From Bacteroidia bacterium (GTDB taxonomy: Bacteria > Bacteroidota > Bacteroidia > Bacteroidales > GWA2-32-17): DNA of 64,000 nucleotides. Location of the stretch: the NCBI GenBank assembly GCA_016218155.1, contig JACREQ010000011.1, positions 1 through 64,000 on the forward strand, in the 5' to 3' direction. The notes under the pieces were generated by a model, which was given only the letters and a program-made list of their open reading frames with translations, searched no databases and was not told where the DNA came from. Made by a program: the position numbers and the translations under genes. Positions 6,941-15,900 of the stretch are shown piece after piece; position 1 is the stretch's first letter; each line of letters begins with the position of its first letter.

Positions 6941-7498
6941 TTATTCTTTTAACTGAGAGTCCAGTGCTTGTTCAAGTGCAGCACCTCTAAGATTTGACGC
7001 AACTATTATTCCATCACCGTCAATTAACCAGTTTGTTGGAATTCCTTGTACTTTATAAGTTCTTGCGGCTTCTGAGCTCCAGTATTTAAGATCGCTAACA
7101 TGATTGTCCCATATTAATCCATCTTTTGTTATTGCTGCTTTCCAGCTTTCAGCACTCTGGTCTAAAGATACACTGTAAATTGTAAAACCTTTTCCGTTTT
7201 TATATTTTTTGTCTTTGTATTTATTATATGCTGCAACAACACTGGGGTTTTCTCTACGACAAGGACCGCACCATGAAGCCCAGAAATCTATTAATACCAT
7301 TTTACCTTTTAATGAACTAAGTGCTATTTCTTTACCTTCTGGGTTTTTAAATTTTAGTTCGGGAGCTTTGTTACCAATTGCTAATCCCACATCTGTTTTT
7401 TCACCTCCGTAGGTTACTGTTTTTTTATTATGCGAAATAAAACCATAAGCCAGTATGCTTACTAGTGCTATAATTGAAATTAATCTTATTGTTTTCAT
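6941..7498 (-). CDS. TlpA/ResA-family periplasmic thioredoxin
   Basis: A 185-residue protein with an N-terminal signal or anchor (about residues 5-22). A TlpA-like redoxin domain follows with DFWASWCGPCRREN (Cys77, Cys80) and the cis-Pro loop VQGIPTNWLID. These proteins reduce disulfides outside the cytoplasm, for example in cytochrome maturation, or act as general thiol oxidoreductases in Bacteroidota. It lies 29 bp downstream of murA and 4 bp upstream of the NUDIX gene. The specific partner is unknown. Confidence 0.87.
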   Translation of the reverse strand: MKTIRLISIIALVSILAYGFISHNKKTVTYGGEKTDVGLAIGNKAPELKFKNPEGKEIALSSLKGKMVLIDFWASWCGPCRRENPSVVAAYNKYKDKKYKNGKGFTIYSVSLDQSAESWKAAITKDGLIWDNHVSDLKYWSSEAARTYKVQGIPTNWLIDGDGIIVASNLRGAALEQALDSQLKE

Positions 7499-7527
7499 GA
7501 TTTTTTGGTTTTTGTAAAATTACAATT

Positions 7528-8835
7528 TTAATTTAATCTTTTAATTTGAGCTCCCATCATATTTAAGCGCTCATCAATATTTTGATATCCTCTGTCAATT
7601 TGCTCGATGTTATGAATTGTACTTTTTCCTTTTGCTGACATTGCAGCTATAAGAAGTGCAACTCCTGCCCTGATGTCTGGCGAAGACATTGTAGTGCCGT
7701 GCAATGGGAACCTTCTGTCCATTCCTATTACTGTAGCTCTATGTGGATCACATAGAATTATCTGGGCTCCCATTTCTATTAACTTATCTACAAAAAACAA
7801 ACGGCTTTCAAACATTTTCTGGTGAATTAATACGCTTCCTTTTGCCTGTGTTGCAACAACCAAAAAAACCGATAGTAAATCGGGTGTTAGTCCAGGCCAT
7901 ATAGCATCTGCAATTGTCAAAATAGATCCGTCAATAAATGTATCAATCTCATAACGTTTTTGAGCCGGAATAAAAATATCGTCATCTCGCTTTTCAAGTT
8001 TTATGCCAAGTCTTCTAAAGGCGTCTGGAATTAATCCAAGATTATGATAAGATACGTTTTTAATAGTAATCTCGCTTTGTGTCATTGCTGCCATACCAAT
8101 AAAACTTCCAATCTCAATCATATCAGGAAGAATTTTGTGTTTAGTCCCTTTTAATGACGTTACTCCTTCTATGTTTAATAAATTTGAACCTACTCCTGAG
8201 ATTTTTGCTCCCATATTATTTAGCATAATACAAAGCTGTTGTAAATATGGTTCGCAGGCTGCATTAAAAATTGTTGTTGTTCCTTTTGCTAAGACAGCAG
8301 CCATTATAATATTTGCAGTACCGGTAACAGATGCTTCGTCAAGAAGCATATAACTCCCTTTAAGGTTTTTTCCTTCTACAGTAAAGAAGTTTGTTGATGC
8401 GTCGTAATTAAATTTTGCACCTAGTTTTTCAAAACCAATAAAGTGGGTATCGAGTTTACGGCGACCAATTTTATCCCCACCTGGTTTAGGGATATAGCCT
8501 TTGCCAAATCTGCCAAGTAGTGGACCAACAATCATTATTGAACCTCTGAGTGTTGTTGCTTGTTGGGCAAATTTTTCGGTTTTTAAATATTCAATATTAA
8601 TATTTTTTGCACAGAAGGTGTATTTTCCTGTTCCGATTCTTTTTACTTCAACACCAAGATCAGCAAGAAGCTCAATAAGTTTTGTAACGTCTCTTATTTC
8701 CGGAATATTATCTATTAATATTTCTTCGGAAGTTAAAAGAACGGCACAAAGAACCTGTAATGCTTCATTTTTTGCGCCTTGTGGATGTATTTCACCGGAA
8801 AGACGAAAGCCACCAGTAACTTCAAAAGTTGCCAT
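7528..8835 (-). CDS. murA: UDP-N-acetylglucosamine 1-carboxyvinyltransferase
   Basis: A 435-residue MurA that transfers enolpyruvate from PEP to UDP-GlcNAc, the first committed step of peptidoglycan synthesis, in the cytoplasm. Lys22 in GAKNEAL is the conserved N-terminal residue. The active-site loop reads PKPGGDKIGRRKLD: the position of E. coli Cys115 is Asp121 here. Cys-to-Asp MurA enzymes are known (Mycobacterium, Chlamydia, Borrelia) and are not alkylated by fosfomycin. It starts 5 bp after the DUF4290 gene, so it is likely co-transcribed from pcrA. Length is normal. Confidence 0.96.
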   Translation of the reverse strand: MATFEVTGGFRLSGEIHPQGAKNEALQVLCAVLLTSEEILIDNIPEIRDVTKLIELLADLGVEVKRIGTGKYTFCAKNINIEYLKTEKFAQQATTLRGSIMIVGPLLGRFGKGYIPKPGGDKIGRRKLDTHFIGFEKLGAKFNYDASTNFFTVEGKNLKGSYMLLDEASVTGTANIIMAAVLAKGTTTIFNAACEPYLQQLCIMLNNMGAKISGVGSNLLNIEGVTSLKGTKHKILPDMIEIGSFIGMAAMTQSEITIKNVSYHNLGLIPDAFRRLGIKLEKRDDDIFIPAQKRYEIDTFIDGSILTIADAIWPGLTPDLLSVFLVVATQAKGSVLIHQKMFESRLFFVDKLIEMGAQIILCDPHRATVIGMDRRFPLHGTTMSSPDIRAGVALLIAAMSAKGKSTIHNIEQIDRGYQNIDERLNMMGAQIKRLN

Positions 8836-8840
8836 AAAAA

Positions 8841-9464
8841 TTATCTTTGTTTGCGATTTGTTCTTTTAAAGGGTTTTACTGGCTTTGGTTTTTGATTTCT
8901 GTACAAAATGTCACGTGTTTCATTAAGTCTTATGTGTCCGTTTATAAGTGGAGTGTCACCTGCCATTTCATTTATATCTGCAAAAATCTGTTCATCGCTA
9001 ACAGCTTCTTTATTCCAAACCAGATAAAGTTTTTTCATATGGTTTGCAAGCATTTCTATTAAAACTGTTTTTGATTCGGAATCAGGCATTTCAATAAATT
9101 TCTTTACGAAAGCTTTTGCAATTCCTCCGTAATGCTTATGTCTGATATTGTTTGTAGGGTAGGGAAGGGCATGTGGCCTTTTAAGCAATTCTTCTTCCTT
9201 TGTAATCTCGCAAGGATAATCAATATCGAGTTTATAACCTGCCATTTGGGCTAAGTGATTCCATAGTTTTAGTTTGAACTCAGCATTTTCACGCATTCCA
9301 GGAGTGAAGTTAGACATTACATTAATTAGTCCTTTTGACATTCTGTTTCTTTCATCACGAGATTCTACTGTTAACAGATGATCTACCATTTCCTGCACAT
9401 GGCGTCCATATTCAGGTAAAATCAACTTCTTTCTTTGAGAGTTGTAATATTCGTTAAGATCCAT
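8841..9464 (-). CDS. DUF4290 protein
   Basis: A 207-residue soluble protein matching the Bacteroidota-specific DUF4290 family in its LPEYGRHVQEMV start, NVMSNFTPGMRENAEFKLKLW segment and HYGGIAKAF segment. The last 15 residues are very basic (KRTNRKQR end). There is no signal peptide or membrane segment. It is tightly linked to murA (5 bp downstream), an arrangement I recall as common in the phylum, which hints at a link with envelope synthesis. The biochemical function is unknown. Confidence 0.85.
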   Translation of the reverse strand: MDLNEYYNSQRKKLILPEYGRHVQEMVDHLLTVESRDERNRMSKGLINVMSNFTPGMRENAEFKLKLWNHLAQMAGYKLDIDYPCEITKEEELLKRPHALPYPTNNIRHKHYGGIAKAFVKKFIEMPDSESKTVLIEMLANHMKKLYLVWNKEAVSDEQIFADINEMAGDTPLINGHIRLNETRDILYRNQKPKPVKPFKRTNRKQR

Positions 9465-9480
9465 TAATACAATTATTTAA

Positions 9481-11799
9481 TTAGTTTGATTGTAGAACTT
9501 TTAATTTGGCAAATTTTAATAATAATTGTTTTTCGCCACTTATGTCAAATTGAATCAGCGCTTTTGTATTTGGTTTGTCGCCTTCAATTTTTATAACTAT
9601 TCCTTTGCCAAATCTGTCATGAATTACAGTCATTCCTTCCTCAACATTCATTAAATCAAAATTATTACTTGAGGAGTTTATGTTCTTTTCGGCAATGTTC
9701 AAATGTACTAATTTTTTTTCTTTTAAATTTAAATTAATAGCAGGTTTAAACATTTCGCTTTGTAATGGTTTCACCTTTGGGGTGAATTTATTTTGATATG
9801 TTGCAGGCTCTGACTGTCTTTGAGTTTCTAGTGGCAAATCCAGATAAATACTGTCAATTTCATCCAGAAAACGACTTGGCTGACATGATACAAGATTTCC
9901 CCATTTATAACGATGTTCTGCAAAAGATATGTTTGCAATTTTTTTAGCACGTGTTAATGCTACATAAAACAAACGTCTTTCTTCTTCAATATTTTCGGGA
10001 GAAACTCCGTTAAAATGCAATGGAAAAAGTTCATGCTCGGCTCCAACAATAAACACACAATTATATTCTAATCCTTTTGCAGAGTGAACTGTCATGAGTG
10101 CTACTTTATCGTTATTCTCTTTATCATCATCACTTTCTAGGTCAGTAAGTAACGATACATTTTCGATAAAATTTTCTAAAAATACAGGTGCGTCAGGATT
10201 TTCAGATAAAGTAAAATCGCAAAAATCCTTAATTCCGTTTAAAAGTTCTTCAACATTTTGTTTGCGAGTAATACCTTCCTGAGATTTTTCAGCTTCCAGC
10301 TCGCGCAATATTCCTGTATTGCTAACAATGTAGCTGGCTAATTCAAAAGCATCAATTTCAATTGCTTTCTCTTCAAAATGTTCTATTATAGATTTAAAAT
10401 TTAATAATTTTGAAATAGTACTTTGATTAAGAACTTGAGTCAGCATTGCAGAATTTGAAATAACTTTCCACAAACTGGCTTCGTTATTCATTGCAATAAG
10501 TTCGAGTTTTTCAAATGTGGTTTTTCCTATACCACGTGCTGGAAAATTTATTATTCGCTTTAAAGCTTCGTCGTCGTTATGATTAATGATTAATCTAAAG
10601 TATGCTATAACATCCTTAATCTCTTTGCGTTGGTAGAAAGACAATCCGCCAAATACTTTGTAAGGTATAGCACTTCTACGAAAAGCTTCTTCAAATATTC
10701 TTGATTGTGAATTTATTCTGTAAAGTACAACAAAGTCATTGTAGTTGAAATTATGTTTTTGTTTATAGTCTTTTAAAATACTTGCAACCAGATAACCTTC
10801 TTCAGCATCAGTCAAAGCTTTTTGAACTTTTATTCTTTCGCCATCTTCATTGTCACTCCAGATTGTTTTCGGAATTCTGTCTCGATTCCTGCTTATTAAG
10901 CTATTTGCTGCTTCTACTATAGTTTTTGTTGAGCGGTAATTTTGCTCAAGTTTAAAAAGTTTATAGTCTGGATAATCTTTTTTGAAATTTAAAATATTCT
11001 CAATTTTAGCACCTCTGAAAGAATAAATACTTTGAGAATCATCACCAACAACAGATATATTTTGGGTTGCAGTACTTAATTTTTTAATAATTAAATATTG
11101 AGCATAATTTGTGTCCTGATATTCATCAACCAGAATATATTGGAAATGTTTCTGGTATTTTTCTGTAATGTCAGGATTATCGCGGAACAAAATATTTGTA
11201 TTCATTAACAGATCATCAAAATCCATCGAGTCTGATGTTTTTAATCTGTTTTGATAAATAGTATATATTTTTCCGATTTCGGGTTTTCTTGATTGTAAAT
11301 CTTGTTCCTGAATTACCGGACTATTTAAATATGTAGAAACAGTTATCAGGTTATTTTTTGCCATACTGATTCGATTCTGAACTTCTGATGCTTTGTATTG
11401 TTTATCATCCAGATGTAAATCTTTAATGATAGATTTAATTAAGCTTTTTGAATCATCGGAATCGTAAATTGTAAATTTTGAAGTAAATCCTAAGCGACCA
11501 CATTCAATTCTTAGAATTTTATTAAACAGACTATGAAAGGTTCCCATCCATAAATACCGCGAAGTTTCAAAACCTACCAATGAAGTGATTCTTTCTTTCA
11601 TTTCTTTGGCAGCTTTGTTTGTAAAAGTTAAAGACATGATGTTACCGGCAAACACACCCTGACTAAGAAGATATGCAATGCGATAGGTTAATACACGGGT
11701 TTTTCCGGATCCTGCTCCTGCAATTATAAGGTTTGGTCCTTTGTAATTAACAACAGCAGCGTGTTGAGATGGGTTAAGTTCTTTTAAAAAATTTTTCAC
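9481..11799 (-). CDS. pcrA: UvrD/PcrA-type superfamily 1 DNA helicase
   Basis: A 772-residue SF1A helicase. Walker A GAGSGKTR lies near residues 27-34. Also present are the TFTNKAAKEMKER motif Ia, VDEYQDTN (Walker B), GDDSQSIYSFRGA (motif III), LEQNYRST (motif IV), VALMTVHSAKGLEY (motif V) and EEERRLFYVALTRA (motif VI). The C-terminus has the KVLHxxFGxG-like ending (VIHDRFGKGIVIKIEG) seen in PcrA. It unwinds DNA in repair and replication restart. It is first in the minus-strand run leading into DUF4290 and murA; a TAnnTTTG-like box (read on the minus strand) lies at 11826-11833. Confidence 0.95.
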   Translation of the reverse strand: MKNFLKELNPSQHAAVVNYKGPNLIIAGAGSGKTRVLTYRIAYLLSQGVFAGNIMSLTFTNKAAKEMKERITSLVGFETSRYLWMGTFHSLFNKILRIECGRLGFTSKFTIYDSDDSKSLIKSIIKDLHLDDKQYKASEVQNRISMAKNNLITVSTYLNSPVIQEQDLQSRKPEIGKIYTIYQNRLKTSDSMDFDDLLMNTNILFRDNPDITEKYQKHFQYILVDEYQDTNYAQYLIIKKLSTATQNISVVGDDSQSIYSFRGAKIENILNFKKDYPDYKLFKLEQNYRSTKTIVEAANSLISRNRDRIPKTIWSDNEDGERIKVQKALTDAEEGYLVASILKDYKQKHNFNYNDFVVLYRINSQSRIFEEAFRRSAIPYKVFGGLSFYQRKEIKDVIAYFRLIINHNDDEALKRIINFPARGIGKTTFEKLELIAMNNEASLWKVISNSAMLTQVLNQSTISKLLNFKSIIEHFEEKAIEIDAFELASYIVSNTGILRELEAEKSQEGITRKQNVEELLNGIKDFCDFTLSENPDAPVFLENFIENVSLLTDLESDDDKENNDKVALMTVHSAKGLEYNCVFIVGAEHELFPLHFNGVSPENIEEERRLFYVALTRAKKIANISFAEHRYKWGNLVSCQPSRFLDEIDSIYLDLPLETQRQSEPATYQNKFTPKVKPLQSEMFKPAINLNLKEKKLVHLNIAEKNINSSSNNFDLMNVEEGMTVIHDRFGKGIVIKIEGDKPNTKALIQFDISGEKQLLLKFAKLKVLQSN

Positions 11800-11900
11800 T
11801 AAATATTTTTAATGGAAGGAGAACGCAAAAATAGCTATCTATTTGCTAAAAGAAGAATCAAATTATTCACATTAGCAATGTTGATAAAATAAAAAGCAGA

Positions 11901-12926
11901 TTACAAAAGTCGGCTAGGGTTTGAAGACCTTATGGGAAGATACTTTAATGATATTTCAAAACCACCTCTTCCGGAACTGACTTTTGCTAAAGATGAAATA
12001 TTAATGTCATAGCTTATTCCAAATGCAATTTGTCCGAGCTCACATTGTGCTGCAATAACAACAGCATCTTTTCCTCTGAAAAAACCTCCTAAACTTACTG
12101 TTCTGCTTAATACATAATCAGTATATTTTGAGGATTCCTGCAGCTTATATCTTAAAAAAGAACCTACATATAACATTCTGGCAGGTCCCTGCATTTCATA
12201 TATAAAAAGTGGTGAAATCTGCATGTTGGTGTTTTTAAATCCGTATGAGCCAGTAAAATGAAACATATATCTTAAAGCTCTTTTGTCAACTACCTCATAA
12301 AAACCTGATTTGGGACTATTAACATGAAATACTGAAAGCCCGGCTTGTGCACCAAACATGTCATTTGATGAAAGTGTTCTTTGTCCTTTTCCATAGCTCC
12401 ATTGTATTCCTGTACCAAAGTCACCGTTTAAAAAACTTTCTCCGGAGAAAGTTTCGTTAGATGGTAATGATGAATCGTAAATCAATCCATTATATTGATT
12501 CCCCCATGTTAAATCATTTATCCCAATTTTTCGTTGAACTATACCACCTGAAATACCTAAAGATAAAGTTTGATTTTTTGCAAGAGTTACCTTTCCTGAT
12601 ACTGATGCAATTACCTGGTTAGTGTTAAGGTGCCCACTTCCGGCTACATCATTAAACAGGCTTAGGCCGGCACCAATTGAAGATCCGTTTTTTCCCTGAG
12701 AAAAGACTCTTCCATCAACTCCGGCTGCAATTGTTCTGAATGGAGATGTTACTGACCTCCATTGTAATCTGTAGTTTGCAGTAGCTCTTAAATTATATTG
12801 TGCGCCGGCATTTGCAGGATTTAGTAATAATGGTGCTTCGTTTGGTTGAGAGAATAAAATATCCTGTCCAAACATTGATGCAGGAATTAATAAGGTAATT
12901 ATTGCGATAATTGTTGTTTTTTTCAT
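11901..12926 (-). CDS. PorP/SprF-family type IX secretion outer-membrane protein
   Basis: A 341-residue protein with signal peptide (about 1-20, ASMFGQ). The family opening DILFSQPNEAPLLLNPANAGAQYNLRA is followed by many amphipathic beta strands ending in FEISLKYLP. PorP/SprF proteins form barrels that cooperate with the T9SS and attach specific type B cargo to the cell surface; SprF is needed for SprB in Flavobacterium johnsoniae. It lies 12 bp downstream of the giant type B cargo gene, a pairing typical of cargo and its dedicated anchor. Confidence 0.9.
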   Translation of the reverse strand: MKKTTIIAIITLLIPASMFGQDILFSQPNEAPLLLNPANAGAQYNLRATANYRLQWRSVTSPFRTIAAGVDGRVFSQGKNGSSIGAGLSLFNDVAGSGHLNTNQVIASVSGKVTLAKNQTLSLGISGGIVQRKIGINDLTWGNQYNGLIYDSSLPSNETFSGESFLNGDFGTGIQWSYGKGQRTLSSNDMFGAQAGLSVFHVNSPKSGFYEVVDKRALRYMFHFTGSYGFKNTNMQISPLFIYEMQGPARMLYVGSFLRYKLQESSKYTDYVLSRTVSLGGFFRGKDAVVIAAQCELGQIAFGISYDINISSLAKVSSGRGGFEISLKYLPIRSSNPSRLL

Positions 12927-12938
12927 GTTGTGATCCTC

Positions 12939-15900
12939 CTATCGCATTAAAGTTATATTTCCTTTTGTTTCTACTTTTGAGCCAATGAAGTACTCTGCTT
13001 TCAGATAATAAACGAAAACGTCAGTATCTGCTTCTTTTCCTCTGTAAATTCCATCCCATCCAATGGAAGGATCTGTTGTCTCAAATACTTTTTCTCCCCA
13101 TCTGTTAAACACTCTGAACTCCATAGATTTTATACATTTTCCATAAACATAAAAAATGTCATTTTGTCCGTCACCATTCGGGCTAAAGCCAGAAGGCACA
13201 AAAACTTCACCGCATTCTGTGTCGACTGTTATGTTAATACAGGCTGTGTCGCTGCATTCATAAGCATTACTTCCAATAACACAATACTCAATTGTTGAGA
13301 ATGGTCTTGCTACAGGATTGGGGCAGTTAATGCACGTCAGGTCATTAATCGGACTCCAGTCATAAAAATCAGCTCCGGTTACATGTAACGGAACATCTTG
13401 ACCGATAATCAATGTAGTGTCATGTGTTAAAGTTAAAACAGGTTTCGGGTCAACTGTAAGTTGAAATGTTGTGGTGTCATAACATATTGTAGAATTTGCA
13501 ATCAATGTATAAATGAAAGTTCCAGCAGAATCCGGAGTAACAGTATGTGTTGGATTTGTGCTATTACCTGGTTGCCATAAGAAACTTGAACCTCCTGACG
13601 CCTGTAAGTCGATTGTTGCGCCATAACAAATAGGAGTAATTCCTGTAATGTTAGCTATTGGTAAAGTGTCAACAATTATTTCAAAACTTACAGTAAAATG
13701 ACAAGTATTAGTATCGGTACCTGTAACAAAATATCTTGTAGTGTCTTGTGGAGATAAGGTGACTGAATTTCCGGTTAGATTACCAGGCATCCATAAGTAT
13801 GTATTAGAATTATTAAAAGCACTATCAATGCTAAAAACTGTACTATTTCCTTTACAAATTGTATCAATGCCTATTACATTGAATTTTGGTAAAGAGTATA
13901 CAGTAATGTCAACACTTGAAGTATCCTTACAAAATTCAGTAGATGTTCCAATTAATGTATATGTTGTATTTCCATTAGGTGAAATAATAAGGTTTTGAGT
14001 TGTAGCAACTGTATCTGATCCTATAAGCCATTCGTATGTGTTTCCTCCATGAGCATTTAATGTTATACTATCTAATAAACAAATTGCAGTATCTGTTGGT
14101 GTTATAGAAACATTAATTGAAGGATACACAACAACAAAAGTGGATGCAGTATCTTTACAATTATTGGGAGTTGTTCCATAAAGTGTAAAAGCATAAGTTG
14201 TATCAGAAGTGCCAGGATGGAAAACTATAAATGAATCGGTGCTATTTGTTGGTGTCCATAAATATGAAACAGGTATTGAACTTGAACCGGTTAGTGTTAT
14301 TGTTTCATAAGGGCAGATTAAATTTAAACCATTCAAATTTAATACAGGTTTGTCATTTACAAATACTGAGACTGAATCCAGATTTTTACAACCGTGAATA
14401 CTATCTATAGCATGGGCAATGTAATTATATGTATATCCAACCGAATCAGGGTATAATATGGCACCAGCATTTTGAATTGTATCAGGTATTGTCCAGAATA
14501 AATTTGATGGCATGTTAGATGTAATGTTAATATTTACAGGTTGACCAAAACAAATTGCAGTATCATTAGGTGTGATATTTACATCAGGGATTGGAAATGT
14601 GGTAATTGTAGTTGTTGCGGTGTCTTTACAACCTTGTGGTGTAACAACATATACGGTGTCAAAATATGTCATGTTTGGAGTGTTAAGTACAAATGTGATT
14701 ATTGAATCAGGCACATTTGTTGGATGCCAATCGTATGTTAATGGTAAATGGTAAATATCATGAACCTGAATGTTAATAATTGTATCGGGACAGAATGATC
14801 CTGCTCCTGTAATGTATATATCAGGCTTTCCATTTACAAAGATTGAAGTTGAGGCAGTATCTTTACACCCATATATTGTATCAGTAACAATTACAGAATA
14901 ATTAAATGTATTTCCAACTGTGTCTGGACTAACAATATATAATGAATCGGTACCTAAGCCTGGACTCCATTGATATGAAGATGGTAAATCGCTTGTAACA
15001 AGAAGAGCAAAAGGGGTGCCGTAGCATGTTGAATCTGGCGGCGAAATCTGTAGTTGTGGCAAAGGGTTTATGTATATTGAAGTTGATATTGAACTTTTAC
15101 AACCGTTTAAAGTGTCGGTAACAAGAACTGAGTATGTAAACAAGTGACTTGCAGTATCAGGATGAATAAGTAATGTAGAGTCAATGCTGTTTACTGGTGT
15201 CCATAAATAATATGCAGGTAAATCACTTGTTACGTGAAATGTTAAGCTGTCACCAAAACAAAGATCATGATTCCCTGAAATATAAATTGAAGGAAGTGGA
15301 TTAACAATAACTGTAGTAGTGTCAATAAATTTACATCCATTAGTATCGGTACCTAAAACAATATACATAGAAGTTGTATCAGGGTGAACGGCAATAGCAG
15401 TGTCGGCTGCAAATCCAGGAAACCAAACATATGTTAAAGCACCATTACCAAAAAGTGATATTGTGTCTCCAAAGCAAATAGGGTGAGTTCCAGAAATTGT
15501 AACATTTGGTAGTGGGTAAACAATAACAGTAGTTGTATCAATGTTTTTGCAATTATTAGTGTCAGTTCCAATAACAATGTAATCTGCTGTAACGGGAGGT
15601 GTAATTGTCAGAAATGTGTCTGTTGTTAAAAGTGGAAGCCATTGATATGTGTTAGCTCCATTTGCAAAAATGGTTATTGTATCTAAAAAACAAATTGGAT
15701 GTGCTCCTGTTATACTCACATTTGGTAATGGGTTTACTGTAACAGTTGTATTTGCTGTATTAATACAGTTCATGTCATCAGTACCTGTAACAATATAATT
15801 TGCTGTTAATGGCGGGGTAAGTGAAAGCGTATCATTTAATAAAGATGGTAACAACCACTGGTAGGTTAATGCGCCACCAGCTACTAGTGTAGCAGTGTCG

